Notes: generated by a model from the sequence alone, not told the origin. DNA of 12,721 nt from a bacterium (GCA_021788495.1 JAJYKQ010000027.1:1-12721); one strand, 5' to 3'. Shown: positions 1 to 6,534, counted from the stretch's first letter. Numbers and translations are program-made.

Positions 1-1052
1 AATCGTATTTCAGCCCTAGTTTTTTAAATAATCCTGGAATGATACATAATTATGAATCGGAGTTTTCTATAGAACAGCCCATATTTATGGGCGGAGAAAT
101 ATACTTTGGATATAAAAGGGCTCAGCTTCATATGCAGTCTGTAAAAAAAGGTTTAAGCGAAGCAAAACAGGAAGTTTTATACGGCGTAGCAAAGGCATAT
201 TATTCCGTTATACTTGCTAAAAAATACGTCAACCTGATGAAAAGCATGCTGAAAACGGCGGAAAATTATAAAACGCTTTCCGAAAATTTATTTAAAGCAG
301 GCCAGGTAGTATCTTCCGACGTATTAAGGGCAAAAGTAGAAGCCGCAAAAATGAAGGAAAAACTCGCATCAGCCGAAAAAAATTACAGGCTGGCAAAATA
401 TTTTTTAAATATAACGATTGGACTTCCTATAAGTTCTAACTATGTAATTACAAGCAAGCTAAAAAACAGGCCGTTAAGAAAAACCATCAGTATTTCATCT
501 ATGCAAAAAACTGCATTTAGAGAAAGACCGGATTATAAAGCCCTCCTTCTTAACAAAAAAAATATGGCGCTCGGCGTCAAATCGGCTTACGGAAAATTTT
601 TACCGAAATTAGTCGCGGGATACGACTATTTCAGCAACGGACCGGCTATACATCCGGACGATTCATACAGTTATGCTTTTACCGTTATGCTGCATTTCAA
701 TATTTTTTCTGGGCTTTACGACTATAATAATCTGCAGAAATCTAAAAGTTCATACAACGAAATGCTTGAATATCGAGGGCTTTTAAGGGATAAAATTAAA
801 ATGCAGGTTAGAAAAGCATATCTGCAGTATAAAACAGACTTGATCAACACCGGCGTCGCCAAGCTTGCCGCATTAAATGCCAAGCAAACGCTTAAAATTA
901 CGACTAACAGATACAAAGCAGGAATGACGACTTTAATTAATTTGGACAGGACGCTCGACGAATTAAAAGCTGCTAAATTAAATTATCTAAACACTTTGTA
1001 CAAACTTAATACAGATAAATATTATATAAAGCTCGTTACCGGAACGCTGTAA
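1..1052 (+). CDS. TolC-family outer membrane efflux protein (5' partial, runs off left edge)
   Basis: C-terminal 349 codons of an outer membrane efflux protein (OEP/TolC family), the trimeric outer-membrane duct of tripartite efflux or type I secretion systems. The frame is open from base 3 with no stop before the ATG at 39. The residues before that ATG (ending FLNNPGM) run straight into the family-typical strand EQPIFMGG, so the ATG is internal and the true start, signal peptide and first helices lie outside the window. Visible features are long amphipathic Ala/Lys/Leu-rich helices (about visible residues 45-140 and 245-345), a second beta-strand segment (about 200-230, with SYAFTVMLHFNIFSG) and the internal duplication usual for OEP. 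Full members have about 430-480 residues. No partner gene is visible; any adaptor or pump would lie to the left. It is distinct from the second TolC homologue at 7824-9260. Family is certain, substrate unknown. Confidence 0.9.
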   Translation, partial: SYFSPSFLNNPGMIHNYESEFSIEQPIFMGGEIYFGYKRAQLHMQSVKKGLSEAKQEVLYGVAKAYYSVILAKKYVNLMKSMLKTAENYKTLSENLFKAGQVVSSDVLRAKVEAAKMKEKLASAEKNYRLAKYFLNITIGLPISSNYVITSKLKNRPLRKTISISSMQKTAFRERPDYKALLLNKKNMALGVKSAYGKFLPKLVAGYDYFSNGPAIHPDDSYSYAFTVMLHFNIFSGLYDYNNLQKSKSSYNEMLEYRGLLRDKIKMQVRKAYLQYKTDLINTGVAKLAALNAKQTLKITTNRYKAGMTTLINLDRTLDELKAAKLNYLNTLYKLNTDKYYIKLVTGTL

Positions 1053-1116
1053 CTACAAATATTCAATATAATTATAATACTTTAATTCTGCAATAGAACA
1101 ACAAAAAACTCTTGAA

Positions 1117-1127
1117 TATGTTATAAT
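1117..1127 (+). promoter_or_regulatory. Candidate extended -10 promoter (distal)
   Basis: TATGTTATAAT, a perfect extended -10 box (TG-n-TATAAT). No recognisable -35 lies 16-18 bp upstream, which is usual for extended -10 promoters. A transcript from here would run through the 89-bp palindrome before reaching the small zinc-ribbon gene. The motif match is seen; promoter activity is inferred. Confidence 0.35.
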
Positions 1128-1152
1128 GATTAGAAAAATGCGCAAGAAACAA

Positions 1153-1241
1153 GAAAAAGGTGTCATATTTTATTTTACGCATACGAAAAGATACAATTAA
1201 CGATAAAAGATATTGCGTAAAATTAATCTGACACCTTTTTC
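1153..1241. repeat. 89-bp palindromic repeat, copy 1 (REPIN/MITE-like)
   Basis: Left arm 1153-1180 and right arm 1215-1241 are near-perfect reverse complements. The outer 12 bases (GAAAAAGGTGTC against GACACCTTTTTC) and the inner eight (TTTTACGC against GCGTAAAA) match exactly, and the centre is about 34 nt. A second copy of identical length lies at 1779-1867, with 6 substitutions by my alignment (about 93% identity). No ORF is inside, so it is non-autonomous. Inverted pairs of short palindromic arms are the hallmark of REPIN-type elements mobilised in trans by Y1/IS200-like (RAYT) transposases. That assignment is inferred from form, and no transposase gene is in the window. It may also fold into a transcription-stopping hairpin. 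Confidence 0.8.
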
Positions 1242-1284
1242 TTCAGGATTAAGGAAAAAGAAATACTCGCAATAACGTCATAAA

Positions 1285-1295
1285 TATGGTATAAT
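1285..1295 (+). promoter_or_regulatory. Extended -10 promoter of the FmdB-like gene
   Basis: TATGGTATAAT is a perfect extended -10 box. It lies 65 bp before the ATG, predicting a 5' UTR of about 59 nt. The -35 position (TCGCAA at 1267-1272) matches the consensus only weakly. A second TATAAT at 1311-1316 lacks the TG extension. This is the best placed promoter for the downstream gene. Confidence 0.5.
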
Positions 1296-1341
1296 ACTTA
1301 TAAAGTAAATTATAATGGGACTGCGAATTAAAAAGTTATAA

Positions 1342-1349
1342 AAGGAGGT
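1342..1349 (+). promoter_or_regulatory. Strong Shine-Dalgarno of the FmdB-like gene
   Basis: AAGGAGGT is a full-length anti-16S match ending 11 nt before the ATG at 1361. It is the strongest ribosome-binding site in the window and fixes the start codon. Confidence 0.85.
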
Positions 1350-1360
1350 AAACAGTTATT

Positions 1361-1588
1361 ATGCCGATATATGAATATGAATGCAAAAAATGCGGAAAAA
1401 TATTTGAAGTCTATCAAAGACTAAGCGACAAAGCCGAGGACATAAAATGTCCGATATGCGGAGCGGAAAAACCTGTCAAAAGAGTCAGCTCATTCAGCAG
1501 TTGCGGAAGCGGATACGGTTCAGCAGGCTACGGATCATCATCCGGCGGTTCGTGCGGAGGCGGCGGATACAGCAGCGGTTTCGGCTGA
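1361..1588 (+). CDS. FmdB-family zinc-ribbon protein with Gly/Ser-rich tail
   Basis: A 75-residue protein. The first 45 residues form the FmdB-type zinc ribbon: MPIYEYEC start, Cys8-x2-Cys11, then Cys30-x2-Cys33 (CPICG), ending in a basic KRVSSFSS segment. The four cysteines should bind one zinc. Members are often called 'putative regulatory protein, FmdB family' after a gene beside formamidase or formylmethanofuran dehydrogenase loci. Their molecular function is not established, so no specific role is assigned. The C-terminal third (49-75) is low-complexity Gly/Ser/Tyr with two extra cysteines (48 and 65), a tail common in this family. It has its own promoter, strong ribosome-binding site and terminator, so it is a monocistronic unit. 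It sits between two copies of an 89-bp repeat. Confidence 0.88.
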   Translation: MPIYEYECKKCGKIFEVYQRLSDKAEDIKCPICGAEKPVKRVSSFSSCGSGYGSAGYGSSSGGSCGGGGYSSGFG

Positions 1589-1663
1589 GCATAAAAACGG
1601 GCGGTTCGTCCGATTTAAATTTTATAAAATAAGTGACGAAAAAGTAAAAAGCAGTATAAATTT

Positions 1664-1705
1664 AAGCCTAAAAAGACAAAAGTTTATGTCTTTTTAGGCT
1701 TTTTT
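1664..1705 (+). terminator. Intrinsic terminator of the FmdB-like gene
   Basis: A perfect 15-bp stem: AAGCCTAAAAAGACA (1664-1678) pairs with 1687-1701 around an 8-nt loop, followed by a run of six T (1700-1705). It begins about 75 bp after the stop codon. The stem also has an A-rich run on its 5' side, so some activity on the opposite strand, where proS transcription arrives, is possible. Confidence 0.88.
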
Positions 1706-1747
1706 ATTCTAAGACTATTTTAAAAAAGGCAAACCAATAACGGAACG

Positions 1748-1778
1748 GCAAACGCAGTCGGGAGTAAGAGAATAAATA
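1748..1778. repeat. 31-bp direct repeat, unit A
   Basis: The 31-bp block starting GCAAACGCAGTCGGGAG is identical to 1907-1937 and has one mismatch to 1980-2010. It directly abuts the left arm of the second 89-bp palindrome (1779), whereas the other two units are followed by a CTGACCCCTTTAAA end. This looks like one repeat family built into or beside another. Confidence 0.85.
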
Positions 1779-1867
1779 GAAAAAGGTGTCAGATTTTGTT
1801 TTACGCATACGAAAAGGAACAATTAACGATTAAAGATGTTGCGTAAAATTAATCTGACACCTTTTTC
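1779..1867. repeat. 89-bp palindromic repeat, copy 2 (REPIN/MITE-like)
   Basis: Same length and architecture as copy 1 at 1153-1241, differing at six positions. Arms 1779-1806 and 1841-1867 match perfectly over their outer 17 bases. It lies 156 bp beyond the proS stop, in the path of leftward transcription, and could act as a bidirectional hairpin terminator. With copy 1 it brackets the FmdB-like gene. Confidence 0.8.
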
Positions 1868-1889
1868 GACGACACGATTATTACCGATT

Positions 1890-1954
1890 ATTATCTCGCT
1901 AAATCAGCAAACGCAGTCGGGAGTAAGAGAATAAATAAATCTGACCCCTTTAAA
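1890..1954. repeat. 65-bp direct repeat, unit B
   Basis: The 65-bp block is repeated at 1963-2027 with a single mismatch (A at 1926, G at 1999), giving a 73-bp period with an 8-bp linker. It ends in AATCTGACCCCTTTAAA, which resembles the right arm of the 89-bp palindromes (AATCTGACACCTTTTTC). The two repeat types therefore probably share terminal recognition sequences. Confidence 0.85.
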
Positions 1955-1962
1955 TTATGCCC

Positions 1963-2027
1963 ATTATCTCGCTAAATCAGCAAACGCAGTCGGGAGTAGG
2001 AGAATAAATAAATCTGACCCCTTTAAA
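1963..2027. repeat. 65-bp direct repeat, unit C, overlapping the proS stop codon
   Basis: Copy of unit B with one mismatch. Its CTGACCCCTTTAAA end covers 2014-2027, so the proS stop (TTA at 2023-2025 on this strand) lies inside the repeat. The repeat appears to have reached the exact end of proS and to provide its stop codon. Confidence 0.85.
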
Positions 2028-3816
2028 AAATAAGCTGCTTGACTCTTGAGTATAAAGCATCGAGACTGTCGAAGGTTTCTTTTGAGGAGTCTTTCTTTAT
2101 TTCGAGTTCGTATTTGTTTTCCTTGACGGTTCTGTTTCCTATGACTATCTTGAAAGGAATTCCGATAAGGTCGATATCTTTAAGTTTAATGCCGGCGGAC
2201 AGTTTTCTGTCGTCGTAAAGTACGTCTGCCCCCATAGAGGTTAAATCTCCGTAAATTTTTTCGGAAATTTCCGTAATCTTTTCGTCGTTAACGTTAAGAT
2301 TGACGACTGCTAAAGCAAAAGGACTTACGGAAACGGGAAGATTGATGCCGTTTTCATCGGCAAATACCTCAATGAGTGTCTGTAAAGTTCTGCCGACGCC
2401 GATACCGTAACAGCCCATGACGAAATATTTAGACTCGCCTTTTTCGTCAAGAAATTTTGCGCTTAAAACTTTTGAATATTTTTCTCCGAGTTTAAATATA
2501 TGACCAAGTTCAATGGCATTTTTTATGCCTAATATTCCCTGACATTTCACGCACTTATCGCCTGCCTGCACGCTTCTTATGTCCGCAACTATATCAAAAT
2601 TAAAATCGCGTCCGGGTTTAACGTTTGCCATATGCCAGTCTTTTTCGTTGGCGCCGGTAATCCAGTATTCCGAATTATTAATCTCCTCGTCTATTACTAT
2701 AAGTATATTGCCGCCGTCACCTGCATTAATATCCGCCGCATCGTCATTGCCGGTATTGCCGTTAGCATTGACGCCTGTATGGCCGTTTTGCTTTTTTAAA
2801 CCGAAAGGTCCGGCAAAACCGCAAGGCGCTCCCGTTATTTTTTCAACGTCCTGCTCTTTTGCAAGAAACAGATTTTTAATTTTTACAGCTTTTTTTAGTT
2901 TGCGTTCGTTTATGTCCCTGTCGCCCCTTACCAACGCCGCAATAAAACCTATTTCAGATTCATATATTATCGTCTTGGCAAAACAGGTTTTGTCCACTTT
3001 AAGGTATTCCGCCACCTCTTCAACCGATTTTTTATCCGGAGTAGAAAGTTTGGTCATTCTCGGCTGTCTGCAAGATTCAAGCGGGCCGTTATAATCGGAA
3101 ACCGATTCCGCTTCGTCGATTGAAGCCGCATAGCCGCAATTATTGCATATTACTATTTTGTCTTCCCCGTATTCGGAAAAAACCATAAGCTCTTCGGAAT
3201 AATTTCCTCCGATTTCACCTGCCTCGGCTTTAATAAATTTAAAATCGAACCCTAATCTTTTGAATATATTTTCATACGCATGCTTCATTTTTTTATAGCT
3301 TTCGTCTAATCCCTTTTCGTCGGCATCGAAACTGTAAGCATCCTTCATAATAAACTCTTTTGCGCGCATAAGACCGAATCTCGGACGCATCTCGTCCCTG
3401 AATTTAAGATGAATCTGATAAAGAGTTAAGGGAAGTTCCTTGTACGACTTCACGTTTTTTTTAACCAAATCCGTAATTACCTCTTCATAAGTAGGAGCTA
3501 AGCAAAAATCTCTGTCCTGCCTGTCTTTAAAACGCAGAAGTTCTTTGCCGTAATCTTCATCCCTTCCCGATTCTTTCCATATTTCCAGCGGCTGAACGAA
3601 AGGCATGGATAGTTCTACCGCGCCGGCCTCATTCATCTCCTGCCTTATTATATTTTCTAATTTGCGCAGGCTCTTCAAACCGAGAGGCAGGTATGTATAT
3701 ATTCCGCCGGACAACTGCCTTACGTAACCTGCCCTTAGCAGCAGTTTGTGGCTTTTAAGAACGGCTTCTTTAGGGTCTTCTTTTAAAGAAGGAATAAAAA
3801 AATGTGAATATCGCAC
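2023..3816 (-). CDS. proS: Prolyl-tRNA synthetase, bacterial type with editing domain
   Basis: A 597-residue class II synthetase that charges tRNA-Pro with proline in the cytoplasm. Order: catalytic core with motif 1 (about 55-76), the CLAPTYEE segment (105-112) and motif 2 (FRDEMRPRFGLMRAKEF, 139-155); the YbaK-like INS domain that hydrolyses Ala-tRNA-Pro (about 225-405); motif 3 (CYGIGVGRT, 469-477, with Arg476); and the C-terminal anticodon-binding domain (about 495-597). Cys pairs C224-x2-C227 and C422-x2-C425 flank the editing domain. Family length is about 570 residues. The excess is largely an Asn/Gly/Asp-rich insertion at about 341-369, inside the editing domain between GPFGL and LIVIDEEI. 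The start is GTG, fixed by a strong ribosome-binding site and an upstream in-frame stop. It follows ispG on the same strand with a 94-bp gap, a pairing known in delta-proteobacteria. Its stop lies in a repeat. Confidence 0.97.
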   Translation of the reverse strand: MRYSHFFIPSLKEDPKEAVLKSHKLLLRAGYVRQLSGGIYTYLPLGLKSLRKLENIIRQEMNEAGAVELSMPFVQPLEIWKESGRDEDYGKELLRFKDRQDRDFCLAPTYEEVITDLVKKNVKSYKELPLTLYQIHLKFRDEMRPRFGLMRAKEFIMKDAYSFDADEKGLDESYKKMKHAYENIFKRLGFDFKFIKAEAGEIGGNYSEELMVFSEYGEDKIVICNNCGYAASIDEAESVSDYNGPLESCRQPRMTKLSTPDKKSVEEVAEYLKVDKTCFAKTIIYESEIGFIAALVRGDRDINERKLKKAVKIKNLFLAKEQDVEKITGAPCGFAGPFGLKKQNGHTGVNANGNTGNDDAADINAGDGGNILIVIDEEINNSEYWITGANEKDWHMANVKPGRDFNFDIVADIRSVQAGDKCVKCQGILGIKNAIELGHIFKLGEKYSKVLSAKFLDEKGESKYFVMGCYGIGVGRTLQTLIEVFADENGINLPVSVSPFALAVVNLNVNDEKITEISEKIYGDLTSMGADVLYDDRKLSAGIKLKDIDLIGIPFKIVIGNRTVKENKYELEIKKDSSKETFDSLDALYSRVKQLIF

Positions 3817-3822
3817 TATAAG

Positions 3823-3830
3823 ACTCCTTT
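3823..3830 (-). promoter_or_regulatory. Shine-Dalgarno that fixes the GTG start of proS
   Basis: On the minus strand this reads AAAGGAGT. Its GGAG core ends 7 nt before the GTG at 3816-3814. An in-frame TAA overlaps its upstream end (3831-3829), so no start further upstream is possible. Confidence 0.8.
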
Positions 3831-3910
3831 ATATTTTATATTTAGTTTTAGATTTAAAATTATCTTATTTAATGAATAATTAACGTTTTCTTTGCAATTT
3901 ATTTAGTTTA

Positions 3911-5008
3911 TTAATTTTTTAAATCGTCGTCGTCGTTATAATCTATTTTTTCGCCCGTTATGTTTTCTATCCGGCTTATTAACGCTTTTAATATCTCTTT
4001 ATTATCAAATTTTCCTATAATCTTTCCTTTTGAAAACAAAACGGATTTTCCCCTGCCTCCGGCAATTCCGACGTCGGCATGTTTTGATTCGCCGGGTCCG
4101 TTTACAGCGCACCCCATTATCGCTACCTTTATGTCGGATTTTATTTTAGCGGAAATCTTCTCGAATTTTTTAGCTATGTTTACTATGTCTATTTCCGTTC
4201 TGGCGCACGTCGGACAGGACATAAGCTGAACCCCGCCCCGCCTTAAACCTAAATCCCTAAGTATATTATATCCGGCGATAACTTCCATAACAGGGTCGTC
4301 GCTTAGCGACACCCTTATCGTATCTCCCAACCCTTCATAAAGCAGTATGCCGAGTCCTACTCCCGATTTTATCGCTCCGGAAAATACCGTTCCCGCTTCT
4401 GTTATACCTATATGAAACGGATAATCTACTTTTTCGGCTAAAAGTTTATAACCTCTTACCGTAGTTAAAACATCGGTCGATTTTAAAGAAATCTTTATAT
4501 CGTAAAACGATTCGTCTTCCAATATTTTAATATGTTTCAAACCGCTTTCGACCATTGCGGCGGCAAAGTCTCCTCCGTTTTTATCAAGCACGCCTTTTTC
4601 TAAAGACCCTGAATTAACGCCTATTCTTATCGGCACGTTTTTATCTTTGCAGGCGCTTACGACCTCTTTAACTTTTTGCCTGCCGCCTATATTTCCCGGA
4701 TTTATTCTTAAACCTGCAGCGCCGGCTTCCAGCGACGCAAGCGCAAGCCTGTGGTCGAAATGAATATCGGCGATTATCGGAATGCTTACGTTTTTTATAA
4801 TTTCCTTAAGCGATTCTGAGGCTAAAGCCGTATTTACCGACACCCTTGCTATTTCGCAGTTATAACTTTCTAAATTTTTTATCTGTTTTACGGTGGCGGC
4901 GGAATCCTCCGTGAGCGTATTAGTCATCGACTGCACGCTGACAGGCGCTTCGGAACCGACTGCAACGCCGCCTATTTTTATCGTCCGAGTCGGTCTTCTT
5001 TTTATCAT
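3911..5008 (-). CDS. ispG: 4-hydroxy-3-methylbut-2-enyl diphosphate synthase (MEP pathway)
   Basis: A 365-residue IspG (GcpE), the 4Fe-4S enzyme that reduces methylerythritol cyclodiphosphate to HMBPP in isoprenoid synthesis. N-terminal TIM barrel: PVSVQSMTNT (22-31), ADIHFD (80-85), GLRINPGNIG (99-108), GVNSGSLE (130-137). C-terminal cluster domain: Cys265 and Cys268 (SCPTCART), Cys300 (MGCAVNGPGES) and Glu307, the four cluster ligands of the family, all present. Length is normal for the two-domain bacterial form. The C-terminus ends in an acidic run (YNDDDDLKN). The start ATG has only a weak ribosome-binding site (GGAAAA). It precedes proS on the same strand. The related dxr and rseP genes often found upstream are replaced here by a divergent mechanosensitive channel gene. 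Isoprenoids made here would feed quinone side chains, fitting the quinone methyltransferase nearby. Confidence 0.97.
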   Translation of the reverse strand: MIKRRPTRTIKIGGVAVGSEAPVSVQSMTNTLTEDSAATVKQIKNLESYNCEIARVSVNTALASESLKEIIKNVSIPIIADIHFDHRLALASLEAGAAGLRINPGNIGGRQKVKEVVSACKDKNVPIRIGVNSGSLEKGVLDKNGGDFAAAMVESGLKHIKILEDESFYDIKISLKSTDVLTTVRGYKLLAEKVDYPFHIGITEAGTVFSGAIKSGVGLGILLYEGLGDTIRVSLSDDPVMEVIAGYNILRDLGLRRGGVQLMSCPTCARTEIDIVNIAKKFEKISAKIKSDIKVAIMGCAVNGPGESKHADVGIAGGRGKSVLFSKGKIIGKFDNKEILKALISRIENITGEKIDYNDDDDLKN

Positions 5009-5036
5009 TTATAATTTTTCCATGAATTTACGCGTT

Positions 5037-5062
5037 ATTTTACAGTTTTATTTTACAGTTTT
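5037..5062. repeat. Two tandem 13-bp repeats in the ispG / mscS divergent spacer
   Basis: ATTTTACAGTTTT occurs twice back to back (5037-5049 and 5050-5062). It lies just upstream of the predicted rightward -10 and within the predicted 5' UTR of ispG. It could be a tandem regulator site or chance in AT-rich DNA; the CAG core makes pure homopolymer slippage unlikely. Confidence 0.5.
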
Positions 5063-5076
5063 TTAATTTTGATTTA

Positions 5077-5090
5077 TATATTATAATATA
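5077..5090. promoter_or_regulatory. Palindromic bidirectional -10 region between ispG and mscS
   Basis: TATATTATAATATA is a perfect 14-bp palindrome containing a TATAAT on each strand: 5082-5087 rightward toward the MscS gene and 5080-5085 leftward toward ispG. The 136-bp divergent spacer must hold promoters for both genes. Neither -35 position matches the consensus well, and other TATAAT strings occur at 5110-5115 and 5117-5122, so the assignment is tentative. Confidence 0.35.
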
Positions 5091-5144
5091 TCGGATAGAA
5101 AAAAATAACTATAATTTATAATAAACAGGATTAATATTCATATT

Positions 5145-6092
5145 ATGTTTGAATTTTTAAGAGACAAAGTTTATACGATAGACGGCGATAAAGTAAGACT
5201 TTTGTCTATAATTCTATCCCTCATAATAATACTGGCGTCTTATTTAATATCGTTTTTATTTGCCTATATCATCAAAAAAGAGTTCAGAAAAAACAGGACT
5301 ATAAACAAATCGTTCGTAAAAACCGTAATCAGGTTTATTAAGTATATAATTTTAATTATCGGCTTTTTTATAGCATTTCAGGTTTTAGGCATAAACTTAA
5401 GCTCGCTGGCTTTTCTTGCCGGCGTCATAGGTCTCGGCATAGGTTTCGGAATGCAGAATATAATAAGCAACTTCATTTCCGGCATAATTATTTTGTTCGA
5501 AAAGCCTATAAAAGAAGGCGAGTACGTCGATGTTGCCGGATACGACGGTATAGTAAGCGACATAAGGGCAAGGAGCACGACTATTACGACTAGGGATAAT
5601 ATATCGATAATCGTCCCTAATTCTAATTTTATAACCTCCAACGTTATAAACTGGTCGCACAAAGACCCAAAAATAAGACTGCATATACCATTGGGAATAG
5701 AAGAAACCGCATCGAAATTAGACCTTGCAAAAAAAGTTTTGCTTGAGATAGCCGATGAAAATCCTGAAGTTTTGAGAGAACCTAAACCTTCCGTATGGTT
5801 CGTAGGTTTCGGTTCGTCTTCATTCGACCTTGAGCTTATAATCTGGATACAGTCTCCCATAAGAAGGCATTACGTTATAAGCGACATAAATTTTGAAATA
5901 GCGAAAAAATTTGCAAAATACGATATAGATTTAACGTATCCATGGACTAACCTGGTATTTAAAAACGGTCTGCAGATTCAAAACGGAGACGCAGGCATGG
6001 TTTACGGCAATAACGACGCCGGCACTAATAACAGCATAATTCAGCCGTCGAAAAATTTGAGAAACGAGAAAAATAAAAACGAAGTCAAGTAG
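5145..6092 (+). CDS. MscS-family small-conductance mechanosensitive channel
   Basis: A 315-residue inner-membrane channel that opens under membrane tension and releases osmolytes on hypo-osmotic shock. Three membrane segments: about 17-44, 60-82 and the pore helix about 86-118 (LAGVIGLGIGFGMQNIISNF), whose Gly/Ala packing and GxGxGFGxQ pattern are diagnostic. Next come the beta domain (EKPIKEGEYV, GIVSDIRARSTTI, IVPNSNFITSNVINWS, 119-171) and the C-terminal alpha/beta domain. The family's usual IPFPQ-like strand near the end is replaced by IDLTYPWTNLVF (261-272). A 43-residue hydrophilic Asn/Gly/Lys-rich tail (about 273-315) follows and is probably disordered. The ribosome-binding site is weak (AGGA, 14 nt before ATG). 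It is divergent from ispG and convergent with the cytochrome gene, with only 20 bp between stops. Likely a stand-alone osmoprotection gene. Confidence 0.95.
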   Translation: MFEFLRDKVYTIDGDKVRLLSIILSLIIILASYLISFLFAYIIKKEFRKNRTINKSFVKTVIRFIKYIILIIGFFIAFQVLGINLSSLAFLAGVIGLGIGFGMQNIISNFISGIIILFEKPIKEGEYVDVAGYDGIVSDIRARSTTITTRDNISIIVPNSNFITSNVINWSHKDPKIRLHIPLGIEETASKLDLAKKVLLEIADENPEVLREPKPSVWFVGFGSSSFDLELIIWIQSPIRRHYVISDINFEIAKKFAKYDIDLTYPWTNLVFKNGLQIQNGDAGMVYGNNDAGTNNSIIQPSKNLRNEKNKNEVK

Positions 6093-6112
6093 TCCGCAAC
6101 AAACGTTATATT

Positions 6113-6526
6113 TTATTTCTTTAACGATTCCAGATAAGAAGCCAATTCGTTTACTTCATACTGAGGTATATAGCTGTAAGACGGCATAATAACGTAATAC
6201 GTTTTGCCTTGAATACTTATTTTATCGCCTCTTTTAAAGTGGGAATTAGGATGTTTAATCTGCCGTACCGTCCAGTTAAAATCAGGTACCATATTACCGT
6301 AATTAGAAAGCGAGGGTCCGAGGCTTCCGCCGACGCCGTCGACGGAATGGCAATCGTCGCAGTTATAATAATGGAAAAGATATTTCCCTTGTGAATTATT
6401 ATATGAGTATGCTTTAGGCATAAAGAAAATCGGGCTTAAAAAAAATAGATACGCAAAAGCTATAAATATATAAGAAATGTAAGGAAATAATATTGATTTA
6501 TTTTTTTTCATAGTTTTCATATTCAT
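6113..6526 (-). CDS. Exported monohaem class I c-type cytochrome
   Basis: A 137-residue protein. A basic N-terminus (MNMKTMKKNK) and a very hydrophobic stretch (11-36) end in PKAYS, giving a plausible signal-peptidase site after Ser41; uncleaved, it would be a membrane anchor. The mature domain of about 96 residues has one haem-binding motif, Cys56-x2-Cys59-His60, then GGSLGPSLSNYG as in class I cytochromes. A distal Met114 (MPSYS) is the likely sixth ligand, and a C-terminal helix (EVNELASYLESL) completes the fold. It should be a periplasmic electron carrier; its partners are unknown. AGGAGA 8 nt upstream fixes the first of three possible Met codons (1, 3, 6). It is the last gene of an apparent tolC - emrA/hlyD - cytochrome operon, 22 bp after the adaptor stop, an unusual place for a cytochrome. 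Confidence 0.9.
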   Translation of the reverse strand: MNMKTMKKNKSILFPYISYIFIAFAYLFFLSPIFFMPKAYSYNNSQGKYLFHYYNCDDCHSVDGVGGSLGPSLSNYGNMVPDFNWTVRQIKHPNSHFKRGDKISIQGKTYYVIMPSYSYIPQYEVNELASYLESLKK

Positions 6527-6534
6527 ATCGGGTA

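Larger units (their letters stand above)
1053..1360. other. Intergenic region, partial tolC to fmdB-like gene (308 bp)
   Basis: No credible ORF. It holds two extended -10 promoter motifs reading right (1117-1127 and 1285-1295), an 89-bp palindromic repeat between them (1153-1241), and the ribosome-binding site of the downstream gene (1342-1349). No classical terminator follows the partial tolC gene. The palindromic repeat, whose arms end in five-base A/T runs, might serve as a bidirectional terminator. Confidence 0.7.
1589..2022. other. Repeat-rich intergenic region between FmdB-like gene and proS 3' end (434 bp)
   Basis: Two convergent genes face this spacer. It contains the terminator of the FmdB-like gene (1664-1705), the second 89-bp palindromic repeat (1779-1867) and three direct-repeat units (1748-1778, 1890-1954, 1963-2027), the last running into proS. 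Nearly everything from 1748 to 2027 is repeat-derived, and no credible gene is visible. Confidence 0.8.

Noticed and set aside
39..1052. ATG at 39 as the true start of the left TolC gene
   Set aside because: The frame is open to base 3 and the residues before the ATG continue the OEP fold; the protein would lack a signal peptide and its first helices.
1598..1612. Small hairpin after the FmdB-like gene as its terminator
   Set aside because: Only a 6-bp stem with a G-U pair, a 3-nt loop and no T run; the perfect 15-bp stem at 1664-1705 is far better.
1447..1632. 61-codon + strand ORF overlapping the FmdB-like gene
   Set aside because: An out-of-frame, Arg-rich shadow of the Gly/Ser-rich tail, without a start signal.
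1748..2027. CRISPR array
   Set aside because: There are only three repeat units, irregular spacing (159 and 73 bp), spacers that are themselves repeats, and no cas genes.
2579..3094. 171-codon ORF on the + strand inside proS
   Set aside because: It is antisense to well-conserved ProS sequence, has no family-like features or ribosome-binding site, and reflects codon bias of the opposite strand.
6093..6112. Bidirectional terminator between the convergent mscS and cytochrome genes
   Set aside because: The 20-bp gap contains no adequate inverted repeat; the only complementarity (CGTTA/TAACG) is 5 bp and reaches into the cytochrome gene.
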